Shown one piece after another: positions 1 through 9,505 of a stretch of DNA of 64,000 nt. Below the pieces are notes generated by a model, which saw nothing but the letters and a program-made list of their open reading frames with translations, ran no database searches and was not told the DNA's origin. Position 1 is the stretch's first letter; every line of letters begins with the position of its first letter. The translations under genes and the position numbers were made by a program. This DNA is from Ruminococcaceae bacterium R-25. GTDB taxonomy: Bacteria; Bacillota; Clostridia; Saccharofermentanales; Saccharofermentanaceae. The DNA lies in NCBI GenBank assembly GCA_003149065.1, contig QGFZ01000001.1:496001-560000 (forward strand). Direction: 5' to 3'.

Positions 1-89
1 CTTTTTACATGCTGGAAGGTCATAAAAAACTACATTGATAACAATAAGAAGTAACGCTTTACATTCAGTGGACGGTTTTCCGCCTGTTA

Positions 90-117
90 TTGACAACGAT
101 GACTATCTCTATAAAAT
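90..117 (+). promoter_or_regulatory. Probable promoter of the Fur-family gene
   Basis: TTGACA at 90-95, a 16-nt spacer and TAAAAT at 112-117, placed 35 nt before the start codon. The flanks are AT-rich with TGATAAC-like words (35-45 and 118-124) that loosely recall Fur/PerR-type operators, but no clear palindrome is visible. The rest of 1-89 holds no recognisable gene. Confidence 0.55.
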
Positions 118-152
118 GATAACTGTTTTCAAAATGAAGTCGGAGGCTCCTG

Positions 153-581
153 ATGGGCAGAACAAAAAGCGGTTCATATAATACCAAGCAGTCGTGCGAG
201 ATCTTGAATTTCCTTAAAGATAATGAGGGATCCCATTTTACGAGCCAGGAGATATCCGATCATTTCAGGAATCAAGGGATAAATATCGGACAGGCAACGA
301 TTTACAGGCGCTTAGACCGCCTTACTACTGACGGCCTTGTTAATAAGTACATCATCGATGAGAAATCACCTGCATGTTACGAATACATCGGCACTGAGCA
401 CTGCAAGCACGGCAACTGCTATCACATGAAGTGCGAGAAGTGCAATAAGCTCATCCATCTGTCCTGTGATGAGATCAATGAGTTTTTCGAGCATGTTTCA
501 ACAGAGCACGGGTTCCTTTTAGATCCCAAGCGAACTGTTTTCTACGGTGTCTGCGAAGATTGTATTAAGGAAGAATCCTGA
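153..581 (+). CDS. Fur-family metal-responsive transcriptional regulator
   Basis: A 142-residue protein of typical Fur/Zur/PerR length. The N-terminal half (about residues 12-65) is a winged helix with a recognition helix around QATIYRRLDRL. The C-terminal half carries the family's metal-binding arrangement: a His/Cys-rich stretch (HCKHGNCYHMKCEKC, about 85-99) and a second CxxC (CEDC, near 135), which together form the structural zinc site. The start is set by GGAGG at 142-146, 6 nt before ATG. It would be a cytoplasmic DNA-binding repressor sensing iron, zinc or peroxide; the sequence does not let me choose between Fur, Zur and PerR. It is apparently transcribed alone and converges with the carboxypeptidase gene one base downstream of its stop. 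Confidence 0.88.
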   Translation: MGRTKSGSYNTKQSCEILNFLKDNEGSHFTSQEISDHFRNQGINIGQATIYRRLDRLTTDGLVNKYIIDEKSPACYEYIGTEHCKHGNCYHMKCEKCNKLIHLSCDEINEFFEHVSTEHGFLLDPKRTVFYGVCEDCIKEES

Positions 582-582
582 T

Positions 583-2010
583 TTAGAGCATGTTTGCTCT
601 CTTTGTAGCTTCCTCACGTCTGTGCTTGATCACGCGAGCACGGAAGATCAGCAACACGATAACCAGAAGCAGAATAAGTCCTGATAAAACTGCAAAAGTT
701 ACCAGGATGCTCTTAACGTTCGTAAGATTTGTGAGCTTTTCAGGGTTTACCTCAACGACGCCTGCCTTTTTCTCTATTGTGACGACCAGCGTTCCTATAA
801 GGTAGGTCTTATCTGAATAGACTTTGCATAGAGGGAGCTCTAACGTCTGTGTTTCAGCCGAGGTGTCGATGACAGCCTTGGAAAGGTCGATCCTGTTGGA
901 GCTTCCAAGCTGTGCTCTGTAAGAAGTCGTTGTGATGAAAGGATCAAGAACGAGTCTTTGTTCTGACAGATAAAGGTTCGTATCCGCCAGAAGCTCTGAG
1001 ATCTGCTTGTGAGTCTCATCTACCAGAGGTGTGAATTCGTTTTCGGTGATCTCAACAGTGGTAAAGCTTGTGTAACCATACTCGAAAAGCTTGATGAGGT
1101 CAGCGTATCTGACATCTGAATCGGCAGCGTTGAAAACGCAGCCTACGAGTGTTCTGTTGTTTTTCTTGGCAGCGGCACAGAGCGTGTAACCTGCAGAATC
1201 GGTAAATCCGGTCTTGCCGCCGACATAGTATTCGTAACCGTAGTTGGTTGTGCTGACGAATCTGTTTGCATTTGTGAGCTCTCTCTCGCTGCTGTATTTG
1301 TTGGTTGCGCTGATTGTGTAGTTGAGCGTCTTTGCGATCTCTGAATACTTGGTGGTGGTGACCGCTTCGTTAAGGATCAGGGCCATATCGAGAGGTGTTG
1401 TAACGTTATCGGGTGAGGAAACGCCGTATGCTGAGCAAAAATGTGTGCCTGTGCATCCGATATCAGCTGCTCTGGAGTTCATGAGTTCGCAGAAATCAGC
1501 TTCGGTTCCGGCCATATACATGCCGAGAGCAAGGCTTGCGTCATTGGCGGATTTGAGGACTGCGGCATAGATCAGGTCCTTTACGCTGATCTCTTCGCCT
1601 TCCTGAAGGCCGAGCTTTACGTAGTCTCTGTCGATCTTCTTGATCGCATCAGACATCTCTTTGGTGATTGTAACTGTTTCTGTCTCGTTAAGACGCTCCA
1701 AAGCTAAAAGGATCGTCATTACCTTTGTCATTGAGGCAGGCTCTTTCTGGACATTGTAGTCCTTGCCCAAAAGGATCGTGCCGCTCGTTGCATCGTAGAG
1801 AATATAGGAAGCTGCCCTTACATTCGGAGCGTCTTCCAGTTGCTCGTTAAGGAGATCCGTTTTACGTTCATTTGCTGTAATGATGCCGTCGTTGGGGTCA
1901 TCTTGCAGTGTATCAGCGGAGAGATTTCCTCCGGCAAAGGCCCAAAGTGACGTAAAAGCAAGTAAAAAAGCTGCTATAAATGCGGTTACTCTTTTTGAGA
2001 ATAGCTTCAT
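583..2010 (-). CDS. dacA: Serine-type D-Ala-D-Ala carboxypeptidase (PBP5/DacA-like, peptidase S11)
   Basis: A 475-residue low-molecular-weight penicillin-binding protein that trims the terminal D-alanine of peptidoglycan stem peptides outside the membrane. All three catalytic motifs are present: SMTK at 93-96 (nucleophile Ser93, Lys96), SAN at 154-156 and KTG at 266-268. A signal peptide occupies residues 1-27. A C-terminal hydrophobic segment (about 435-458) followed by basic residues replaces the amphipathic anchor of classical PBP5 with a true membrane span. Start ATG has AGGAG about 8 nt upstream. It is convergent with the Fur gene and divergent from miaB. Related family members act in sporulation (DacB/DacF), but nothing here points that way. 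Confidence 0.9.
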   Translation of the reverse strand: MKLFSKRVTAFIAAFLLAFTSLWAFAGGNLSADTLQDDPNDGIITANERKTDLLNEQLEDAPNVRAASYILYDATSGTILLGKDYNVQKEPASMTKVMTILLALERLNETETVTITKEMSDAIKKIDRDYVKLGLQEGEEISVKDLIYAAVLKSANDASLALGMYMAGTEADFCELMNSRAADIGCTGTHFCSAYGVSSPDNVTTPLDMALILNEAVTTTKYSEIAKTLNYTISATNKYSSERELTNANRFVSTTNYGYEYYVGGKTGFTDSAGYTLCAAAKKNNRTLVGCVFNAADSDVRYADLIKLFEYGYTSFTTVEITENEFTPLVDETHKQISELLADTNLYLSEQRLVLDPFITTTSYRAQLGSSNRIDLSKAVIDTSAETQTLELPLCKVYSDKTYLIGTLVVTIEKKAGVVEVNPEKLTNLTNVKSILVTFAVLSGLILLLVIVLLIFRARVIKHRREEATKRANML

Positions 2011-2044
2011 TTAGAATCTCCTGTTTTAGAATTGACCAATACAT

Positions 2045-2050
2045 ATTATA
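2045..2050 (-). promoter_or_regulatory. -10 box for the carboxypeptidase gene
   Basis: Read on the minus strand this is TATAAT, about 35 nt before the start codon. No convincing -35 hexamer is seen at the standard distance. Confidence 0.4.
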
Positions 2051-2120
2051 ACTTTTTGGCCAAAAAACAAATAAATGGCGGACATTCTAATTTTTAATAA
2101 AAATATAAGGGGATTTACTG

Positions 2121-2126
2121 TATAAT
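2121..2126 (+). promoter_or_regulatory. -10 box for the miaB-mutS-mutL-miaA operon
   Basis: A perfect TATAAT lies 40 nt before the miaB start codon; the -35 region is only AT-rich. It is the only promoter-like signal seen before the four-gene operon. Confidence 0.5.
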
Positions 2127-2166
2127 TAGCGAGTAAAAATAGCGCTTCTTAGAAATGAGACAGTAA

Positions 2167-3630
2167 ATGGCAATTATTAAGACAACAGATAATGACAAGC
2201 TCGAATTCGATTCTGCGATATCCGAGCTTCGAGAATATTTTTCCTCTTTGGGAGCCCGGAAAGGCAGAGAATTAACATATAACGTGCTGACTTACGGATG
2301 CCAGCTCAATGAATCTGACTCCGAAAAGCTCTCAGGCATGCTCCTTGCCATGGGCCTTAAGGCTTCTGCCGGCGGGGAACTGGACGATGCTGATGTTATC
2401 GTATTTAACACTTGTTCAATAAGGGAAAATGCAGACAGGCACCTGTTCGGCAATCTTGGTGTATTTAAGACTTTGAAGAAAAATGACCGTGATGTCGTTA
2501 TCGCAGTCGGCGGCTGCATGATGAAGGTCCCTGAGAATGTCGAGAGGATCAGGAAATCTTATCCTTATGTAGATCTCGTTTTCGATCCCCAGCAGATCCA
2601 CAGGTTCCCGGTCCTCATGAGAGATGCCATCCGCAAGAATAAGCAGCTCGTAAATATCGCTGCAGACGATTATATCGCTGAAGATAATTTCTTCCCGATC
2701 GACAGAAAGAGAAAGTTCAGGGCGCTTGTGCCGATCATGTACGGCTGCAACAATTTCTGCACTTACTGTATCGTTCCTTACGCCAGAGGCAGGGAGAGGT
2801 CCAGAAATTTCGATGAGATCGTTAATGAATTGGCGGGCCTTGCTGCTCAAGGGTACAAGGAAGTAATGCTCCTCGGCCAGAACGTCAATTCCTATAAGGG
2901 TGAAAACGGCGAGACATTCGCTGATATCTTAAGGGCTGCATCTGATTTTACAGAGTTTTCGAGAGTGAGATTCATGTCATCGCACCCTAAGGACCTGTCA
3001 GATGAAGTAATAGACATCATGGCTGCAAGGCCCAATGTCGAAAAGCACCTGCACCTTGCAATGCAGTCAGGCTCCAACACGGTCCTTAAGGCAATGAACA
3101 GACCTTATACGATTGAGAGATTCCAGGAGATCGTTGATACGTTCAGAGCAAAGGTCGAGGGCGGCTCGCTTACAACAGACATAATCGTAGGCTTCCCGGG
3201 TGAGACTGAGGAAGACTTCGAAGAGACTCTCGTTGCCGTAGAAAAGGCCAGATTTGATGCCGCATTTACTTTCCAGTATTCGGCAAGACCCGGTACAAAG
3301 GCAGCAGCCTATGAGAATCAGATCCCGCAGGATGTTGTGACAGAGCGCTTTGGAAGACTTACAGAACTTACGAACCGTTGTGCCGAAGAATCAAACGGCA
3401 GGCTTGTCGGAAAGACAATGGAAGTCCTTATAGAAGGTATCAGCAAGGCAGGTGACATGACTTTCTCCGGAAGGACGATCACCAACCATCTTGTTAACTT
3501 CACTATTCCTGAAGAACTCGGCGTTGATGTAGGCCCTGATTATCTTGAGGGCAGGCTCTGCGAGGTCAGGATAGACCGTGCAAGACCTTATTCTGTTGAC
3601 GGTATCCTCGTCAGCTTGAAGGGAGAATAA
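2167..3630 (+). CDS. miaB: tRNA-2-methylthio-N6-dimethylallyladenosine synthase
   Basis: A 487-residue radical-SAM methylthiotransferase that converts i6A37 to ms2i6A37 in tRNAs reading UNN codons. The N-terminal domain carries the three auxiliary-cluster cysteines (Cys45, Cys83, Cys117). The radical-SAM motif CxxxCxxC is at Cys194, Cys198 and Cys201. The C-terminal ~65 residues fit a TRAM RNA-binding domain. The ribosome site is weak (GAGA only). It heads an operon with mutS (2 nt gap), mutL and miaA. Its partner MiaA, which makes the i6A substrate, is the last gene of the same operon, so both steps of A37 hypermodification sit around the mismatch-repair genes. Confidence 0.96.
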   Translation: MAIIKTTDNDKLEFDSAISELREYFSSLGARKGRELTYNVLTYGCQLNESDSEKLSGMLLAMGLKASAGGELDDADVIVFNTCSIRENADRHLFGNLGVFKTLKKNDRDVVIAVGGCMMKVPENVERIRKSYPYVDLVFDPQQIHRFPVLMRDAIRKNKQLVNIAADDYIAEDNFFPIDRKRKFRALVPIMYGCNNFCTYCIVPYARGRERSRNFDEIVNELAGLAAQGYKEVMLLGQNVNSYKGENGETFADILRAASDFTEFSRVRFMSSHPKDLSDEVIDIMAARPNVEKHLHLAMQSGSNTVLKAMNRPYTIERFQEIVDTFRAKVEGGSLTTDIIVGFPGETEEDFEETLVAVEKARFDAAFTFQYSARPGTKAAAYENQIPQDVVTERFGRLTELTNRCAEESNGRLVGKTMEVLIEGISKAGDMTFSGRTITNHLVNFTIPEELGVDVGPDYLEGRLCEVRIDRARPYSVDGILVSLKGE

Positions 3631-3632
3631 GC

Positions 3633-6365
3633 GTGACTGATAACAACGGTTTTGACGAAAATCACGTAAAAGCAGCGGGCCAGTTCCCGATGAGCCTCTC
3701 AGACTTAAAGCCTGAAGAACTCTCTCCCATGATGCAGCACTATGCCGAGATGAAGGAAAAATGCCCTGATTCATTCCTTTTGTACAGACTCGGCGACTTC
3801 TATGAGATGTTCTTTGACGATGCCGTAAAGGCCGCAAAGATATTGGAACTCGCTCTTACGAGAAGAGACTGCGGCTCAGGATACAGGGCACCTATGTGCG
3901 GTATTCCGTTCCATGCATATTCATCTTATGCAAATAAGCTCGTTTCATCAGGCTACAAGGTCGCTATATGTGAGCAGTTAGAGGATCCTTCCGTAGCAAC
4001 AGGACTTGTTAAGCGCGGAATTATTAAGATCTTAACGCCCGGTACGATCACCGAATCAGGCGGCCTTGAAGACCGTAAGAATAACTTCCTCATGAGTATT
4101 TACTGCGTCGGATCCCAGTTCGGCGTTGCCTGCGCAGACATCTCAACGGGTGATTTCGAAGCTACACAGCTGACGCTTACTGATAACGGCGAGCACCTGA
4201 TAAATCTTATAGGCAAATATTCTCCGTCGGAGATCATCTATAACTCGAATTTCGAATCCACGCCTGAAATACAGGCGATAAGGACAGGAACTGACATTGC
4301 GCTTACACGCCGTAATGACAGGGACTTCTCCGAGAGTGTTTTCAAGAACAGCGGCGCGGCAGTTCAGGATGCAAAGCTTTTCACAAATCCGGAGATGATG
4401 TACTGTGCATGTGCAGCTCTGATCCTCTATGCTGAAGAGACCCAGACCGACAAAGTCGCTTATCTGGATGTCGTCAGATGCTACAAGATCTCCGATACGA
4501 TGGAGCTCGACATTGCGACCCGCACCGGCTTGGAGCTCACATCAACTATCAGGACAAAACAGAAGAAGGGTTCATTGCTCTGGGCAATCGACAGGACTAA
4601 GACTTCAATGGGTGCAAGACTTTTGCGCAAGTGGGTCGAAGAACCTCTCATCTCCGTCAAGGCTATCAACAGAAGACTTGATGCAGTTGAAGAAGCAAAA
4701 GAGCGGTATATGGCACGCCAGCAGATAATGGAAGGCTTATCGGGCCTTTACGATATCGAGCGTCTGGCAGGCAAGGTTTCACTCGGCACCTGTAATGCAA
4801 GAGACCTGTTGTCACTTCGTAACTCTCTTCGCAAGATCCCGTTCGTAAGAGAAGGTTTGGAAGAGTTTTCCAAGGGCATGTTCAAAGAGATCAAGATGTC
4901 CATGGACCCTCTGACGGATATCGCAGAGCTTTTGGAAAAGTCCATCAATGAAGATGCTCCTGTCACGGTTAAGGAAGGTGACATAATAAAGCGCGGCTAT
5001 AATGCCGAGTGCGATGAGCTTTACGACCTCGCAAAGAACGCAAAGGAATATATCCTCCAGCTCGAAAATCATGAGCGTGAGAGAACAGGGATCAAGACAC
5101 TGAAGATCGGATATAACAAGGTCTTCGGTTACTTCATCGATATCCCGAGATCACAGTCTGACAAGGTTCCTGAAGAGTATGTAAGAAAGCAGACCCTTGT
5201 AAATAACGAACGTTATATCACTCCCCAGATCAAGGAGCTGGAAGATAAGATCGTAAGCGCTTCTTCGCGCCGTATCGCTCTGGAATATGAGCTTTTCACG
5301 GATGTGCGCGAGAAGGTCTGTGCCGTATCGGATAAGCTTTTCGGCACCGCAAGAGCGATTGCCCAGACAGACGTAATCACTTCTCTTGCTGAACTTGCTG
5401 AAGTCGAGAATTACGTTAAGCCTGTAATCGATGATTCTGAGATCATCGAAATCAAAGGAGGAAGACACCCTGTTGTTGAGCAGATGATGAGGTCTTCTCA
5501 TGAGACATTCGTTCCGAACGATATCACGATGAATGACGAGAAGAGGCTCATGGTCCTTACAGGTCCAAATATGGCCGGTAAATCAACATTCATGAGACAG
5601 ACGGCGCTCATAGTGCTTATGGCACAGATCGGATCTTTCGTTCCTGCAAGAAGCGCAAAGATCGGCCTTGTCGATCACATCTTTACGAGGATCGGCGCAT
5701 CTGACGATATCTCAACCGGCCAGTCAACATTCATGGTCGAGATGAGGGAAGTGTCTTATATCCTTAAGAACGCAACACGTAAGAGTCTCCTGCTCCTCGA
5801 TGAGGTAGGAAGAGGCACGAGCACATACGACGGCCTTTCTATCGCATGGGCTGTAATCGAATATATCATCGATCCGAACATTCTTTATTCGAGAACGATC
5901 TTCGCTACGCATTATCACGAGCTCAACCAGCTCGAGCGCCTTAACAGAGGCGTATATAACAACCACGTTGAAGTAAAGGAAGAAGGCGACAGCGTAACAT
6001 TCCTTCATAAGATCTCAGACGGCGGTACGTCCGACAGCTACGGAATTGAAGTTGCAAGGCTTGCAGGACTTCCTGCTGACGTTTTAAAGCGTTCCAATGC
6101 AATTCTTTCCGAGCTTGAGAGGATCGGAAAATTTAAGGTCAAGGGCAACAGAGAGACGATGGGCAACGATGAAGAGCTCTCTAAAGACGTCATGCCAGGC
6201 CAGGAATCTTTCTTTAATCCCGACAATGTCGTTTACAGAAAAGAAGACAAGATCCGCCAGACTTTAAGGGATCTCGATCCTACGAGATTAACACCTATTG
6301 AAGCCATGAACATACTCTATGAACTGAAGCAGAAGTGCCAGGAGGAAGACATTGGGCAGGATTAA
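3633..6365 (+). CDS. mutS: DNA mismatch repair protein MutS
   Basis: A 910-residue mismatch-recognition ATPase. The mismatch-binding domain includes the Phe-x-Glu region (GDFYEMF, about residues 55-61) that contacts the mispair. The C-terminal ABC-type ATPase has Walker A GPNMAGKS (about 644-651), Walker B LLLDEVGRGTS (about 719-729) and the switch ATHYHEL. The C-terminal helix ending in LYELKQK resembles the usual dimerisation tail. I chose the GTG at 3633 because GGGAGA lies 6 nt upstream; ATG codons further in lack such a site. The ~30-residue N-terminal extension before the usual start (SPMMQHY) is a little longer than in most relatives. Its end overlaps mutL by 14 nt, suggesting translational coupling. 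Confidence 0.97.
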   Translation: MTDNNGFDENHVKAAGQFPMSLSDLKPEELSPMMQHYAEMKEKCPDSFLLYRLGDFYEMFFDDAVKAAKILELALTRRDCGSGYRAPMCGIPFHAYSSYANKLVSSGYKVAICEQLEDPSVATGLVKRGIIKILTPGTITESGGLEDRKNNFLMSIYCVGSQFGVACADISTGDFEATQLTLTDNGEHLINLIGKYSPSEIIYNSNFESTPEIQAIRTGTDIALTRRNDRDFSESVFKNSGAAVQDAKLFTNPEMMYCACAALILYAEETQTDKVAYLDVVRCYKISDTMELDIATRTGLELTSTIRTKQKKGSLLWAIDRTKTSMGARLLRKWVEEPLISVKAINRRLDAVEEAKERYMARQQIMEGLSGLYDIERLAGKVSLGTCNARDLLSLRNSLRKIPFVREGLEEFSKGMFKEIKMSMDPLTDIAELLEKSINEDAPVTVKEGDIIKRGYNAECDELYDLAKNAKEYILQLENHERERTGIKTLKIGYNKVFGYFIDIPRSQSDKVPEEYVRKQTLVNNERYITPQIKELEDKIVSASSRRIALEYELFTDVREKVCAVSDKLFGTARAIAQTDVITSLAELAEVENYVKPVIDDSEIIEIKGGRHPVVEQMMRSSHETFVPNDITMNDEKRLMVLTGPNMAGKSTFMRQTALIVLMAQIGSFVPARSAKIGLVDHIFTRIGASDDISTGQSTFMVEMREVSYILKNATRKSLLLLDEVGRGTSTYDGLSIAWAVIEYIIDPNILYSRTIFATHYHELNQLERLNRGVYNNHVEVKEEGDSVTFLHKISDGGTSDSYGIEVARLAGLPADVLKRSNAILSELERIGKFKVKGNRETMGNDEELSKDVMPGQESFFNPDNVVYRKEDKIRQTLRDLDPTRLTPIEAMNILYELKQKCQEEDIGQD

Positions 6366-8286
6366 TATTCTTGATACTAAGACCGCCAATGCCATCAAGG
6401 CCGGCGAAGTCATAGAAAGGCCTGTATCGGTCGTAAAAGAACTTATCGACAACGCAATAGACAGCGGTGCAACAAGGATCACAGTTGAATTTGCAGGCGG
6501 CGGAATCTCGCTTATCCGCGTGACCGATGACGGCTGCGGAATGGACAGGGAAGACGCGGAGAAGGCTTTTCTTATCCATGCGACATCAAAGCTCCATTCA
6601 ATTGAAGAGATCTATTCTCTCTCGACAATGGGATTCAGAGGAGAGGCTCTGGCTTCCATTGCAGCGTGCTCTGATGTAACTCTTACGACCTGTATAAAGG
6701 GTGAGAAAACAGGAACAAAAGTCGAATATGAAGACGGCACGCTTAAAGGCGTTTACGATAATCCTGAGTGTGTCGGAACCACCATCGAAGTAAGGAATCT
6801 TTTTAAGAATCTTCCTGCAAGATATAAGTTCCTTAAAAAGGATTCCACCGAAGGAATGTATATTACAGGCCTTATCGAAAAGCTGGCTGTTATAGCTCCT
6901 GAGATATCGATAAAGCTTATCAAGGACGGCGCTGCGCTGTTCACAACACCGGGCAACGGTTCGTCTCTGGATGCCGTTTATGCTGTATACGGTAAAGAGA
7001 CAGCCAAAGCTCTCGTGCCTGTCAGCTTCAAATATGAAGGCGGCAGGATCGAAGGTTTTACAGGTCTTACATCTTTTGTAAGAGGCAACAGGGGTCTTCA
7101 GGTCGTATTCGTTAACGGCAGGCTCATCCACAGCAAGACAGTTTCTGCTGCGATCGACGAAGCCTACAAGAATGCGGTAATGAAGAATAAGTTTCCGATT
7201 TGCTTCCTCATGATCTACTGCGAACCGGGAACTGTTGACGTTAATGTCCATCCTCAGAAGAGTGAAGTTAAGTTCAGCAATGACGGCGATATCTTCAGGC
7301 TCGTATATCACGGAATCAAGGACGCTCTGACGAAGAGTGGCGAAGCCGGTCAGACATTTAACGGGATTGCCGAAAAGGTCGAAGAGGAGGCTAATTCCGG
7401 AACTCAGCTCCGCTACGATTTCTCGACAACCTCAGCTGCGCCCAAGTCTGCTTCGAGATATTCGGCAGGCCCTGCGGCTTCCCATAAGCTCGGTCAGCAG
7501 GGAGATCCTGCACAGGCCAATAAACTTCTGCAGATCTTATCTGAATTTAAGCCTGATATTGAAGCGTTAAAAGAAGATTCTGCTGAGCCTTCCGTAAAAC
7601 AGGAAACAGTAACAGAACCTGAACCTTTTGAAGCAGAGCCCGTTGTTCCTGCTGCTCCTGCCATAATAGATGATGTTCAGGAAAACAGGACTATTACGGA
7701 TATCGACAGGCTCAAAGCTGCAGATTTTGTCGGCATTATCTTTTCGACTTATATAATCCTTCAGAATGAAGATGTTTGCTTCATTGTTGACCAGCATGCA
7801 GCACATGAGCGCGTTCTTTACGAGGAGTTCATGGTAAAGAAAAAGCCCGGAGCAGCTGCAGCAGTTGAACAGGTTTTAACTCCGCAGATACTTACTCTTT
7901 CATGGGAAGACTACAGCTTCGTTGAAGATAATATCGGGAGATTTAAGGAAAACGGATTTGAACTTGAGCTTTTAGGCGACAGGCAGATTGCAGTAAGGAC
8001 CGTTCCTTTAGGAAAAGCCGGTAAACAGTCCGAAGTCTTCAGTGCGATCTTGACTGATTTAAAGCGCGATGTTCCTGCCAAATCTGACATCTGGTACCAG
8101 CTTATCCAGACGACTGCCTGCAAGGCTGCTGTAAGGGCAGGAGACAAGCTTACCCAGCAGGAAGCTATGAGGCTTGTAGAAGAGCTATCCGCTTGTGAAG
8201 ATCCTTATCACTGCGCTCACGGAAGACCGACATTCTTTACTGTCTCCAAGAAAGATTACGAGAAAAATTTTAAGAGAATAGTCTGA
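6352..8286 (+). CDS. mutL: DNA mismatch repair protein MutL (endonuclease type)
   Basis: A 644-residue GHKL ATPase that couples mismatch recognition to strand incision. N-terminal ATPase motifs: KELIDNAIDSGA (Mg-binding Asn), DDGCGM, and GFRGEALASIA in the ATP lid. The C-terminal domain keeps the metal-dependent nicking motif DQHAAHERVLYE (about residue 480 on), plus ACKAAVRAGD and CAHGRPT. This is therefore the latent-endonuclease form found in bacteria lacking MutH. The linker (about 340-440) is low-complexity. The TTG start lies inside mutS and has GGAGGA just upstream. Its stop overlaps the miaA start by one base. Confidence 0.96.
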   Translation: MGRINILDTKTANAIKAGEVIERPVSVVKELIDNAIDSGATRITVEFAGGGISLIRVTDDGCGMDREDAEKAFLIHATSKLHSIEEIYSLSTMGFRGEALASIAACSDVTLTTCIKGEKTGTKVEYEDGTLKGVYDNPECVGTTIEVRNLFKNLPARYKFLKKDSTEGMYITGLIEKLAVIAPEISIKLIKDGAALFTTPGNGSSLDAVYAVYGKETAKALVPVSFKYEGGRIEGFTGLTSFVRGNRGLQVVFVNGRLIHSKTVSAAIDEAYKNAVMKNKFPICFLMIYCEPGTVDVNVHPQKSEVKFSNDGDIFRLVYHGIKDALTKSGEAGQTFNGIAEKVEEEANSGTQLRYDFSTTSAAPKSASRYSAGPAASHKLGQQGDPAQANKLLQILSEFKPDIEALKEDSAEPSVKQETVTEPEPFEAEPVVPAAPAIIDDVQENRTITDIDRLKAADFVGIIFSTYIILQNEDVCFIVDQHAAHERVLYEEFMVKKKPGAAAAVEQVLTPQILTLSWEDYSFVEDNIGRFKENGFELELLGDRQIAVRTVPLGKAGKQSEVFSAILTDLKRDVPAKSDIWYQLIQTTACKAAVRAGDKLTQQEAMRLVEELSACEDPYHCAHGRPTFFTVSKKDYEKNFKRIV

Positions 8287-9242
8287 TGAATACATCTTTT
8301 CCCATATTCGAAAAGTATTCTTATATACCGATAATCGCAGGACCTACTGCGAGCGGAAAGAGTGCGCTTGCTCTTGAAATCTGCAGGGCAGCAGACGGCG
8401 AATTGGTCTGCGCTGATTCGATGCAGATCTATAAATATCTCGACGTCGGAACTGCAAAGGATACCAAAGAGGAAATTGGAGATGTACCGCACTATATGAC
8501 GGATATTGTTGAGCCTGGTGCAAACTTCTCTGTCTACGATTATGTAAGTTGCGCGATACCGATCATCAGGGATATCCTTGAGCGCGGAAAACTGCCCGTC
8601 GTATGCGGTGGTACAGGTCAATATATATCTTCGCTTCTTTACGGACTTGATTATGGTACAGGTGATGAGGAAGCTGAGGCAGAAGCTACTGCAAAACTCA
8701 CGGAAGAGTTCGAAAGGAACGGAATAGATCCTTTATATTCAAAACTTAAGAATATCGATCCTGAAGCAGCAGAGAAGATCGATCCTCAGAACACAAGGCG
8801 TGTGATAAGAGCGCTTGCTGTTTATGATGCCTTGGGTATCACTTTTACAGAGAAGAATAAGCAGTCAAAGGTTAACGGACCTGAATTCCCGTTCAAAGTC
8901 TTCATGATCGACTGGGACAGGGAAGTGCTCTATGACAGGATAAACAGAAGAGTAGGCGTAATGCTTGATAACGGCCTTGCCTCTGAAGCAAAGATGCTTT
9001 TGGAAAAGAATGTTGACAGGAAATCCACCTGCTGGCAGGCAATAGGTTATAAAGAGATGCTTAAGTTTTTAGAAGGCGAAGAGACTTTGGATCAGGCTGC
9101 CGACAGGATCAGGATAGGCACGAGGCATTATGCTAAAAGGCAGCTCACATGGCTCAGGAGTATGGGAGACGATGTTACATTGATCAAGCCTGGAGATCCA
9201 CGTAAAAATGCCGGAATTGTATTGGGCCTTTGTAAGAAATAA
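8286..9242 (+). CDS. miaA: tRNA dimethylallyltransferase
   Basis: A 318-residue enzyme that transfers dimethylallyl from DMAPP to N6 of A37 in tRNAs reading UNN codons, the step before MiaB. Visible motifs are the P-loop GPTASGKS (19-26), DSMQIYKYLDVGTAK, CGGTGQYISSLLYG and the later NTRRVIRALAVY. The length is normal. The start overlaps the mutL stop (TGATG). In many Clostridia hfq follows miaA; here a terminator and convergent lexA follow instead, and no hfq is seen. Confidence 0.96.
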   Translation: MNTSFPIFEKYSYIPIIAGPTASGKSALALEICRAADGELVCADSMQIYKYLDVGTAKDTKEEIGDVPHYMTDIVEPGANFSVYDYVSCAIPIIRDILERGKLPVVCGGTGQYISSLLYGLDYGTGDEEAEAEATAKLTEEFERNGIDPLYSKLKNIDPEAAEKIDPQNTRRVIRALAVYDALGITFTEKNKQSKVNGPEFPFKVFMIDWDREVLYDRINRRVGVMLDNGLASEAKMLLEKNVDRKSTCWQAIGYKEMLKFLEGEETLDQAADRIRIGTRHYAKRQLTWLRSMGDDVTLIKPGDPRKNAGIVLGLCKK

Positions 9243-9337
9243 TCCCTATATGTCAAATCCGGACTCGGTTTTAGATTTTTCCGTTTGACAATTTCCGGGA
9301 GCAAAATCAGGTTAAAACCGCTCAAATGCTTATAAAT

Positions 9338-9363
9338 AAGCCGTTTCGAGGTCGAAACGGCTT
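9338..9363. terminator. Bidirectional hairpin terminator between miaA and lexA
   Basis: A perfect 12-bp inverted repeat (AAGCCGTTTCGA, 2-nt centre, TCGAAACGGCTT) lies between the convergent miaA and lexA genes. The T-rich side is better on the minus strand (TTATTTATAAG follows), so it may mainly end lexA transcription. The remaining bases of 9243-9505 show nothing else I can name. Confidence 0.7.
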
Positions 9364-9505
9364 TGTCAATAAAAAACGAACTAATCAAAAAGAACTTAGA
9401 AACAGTCTCATAATTGTCAAATTTGTTAATTTCTACTTGAAAATCGTTCTCAAGCCCCCATAATTTAAGTACATAACACGTGTTGAGACGCAAGGAAGGA
9501 GGTAG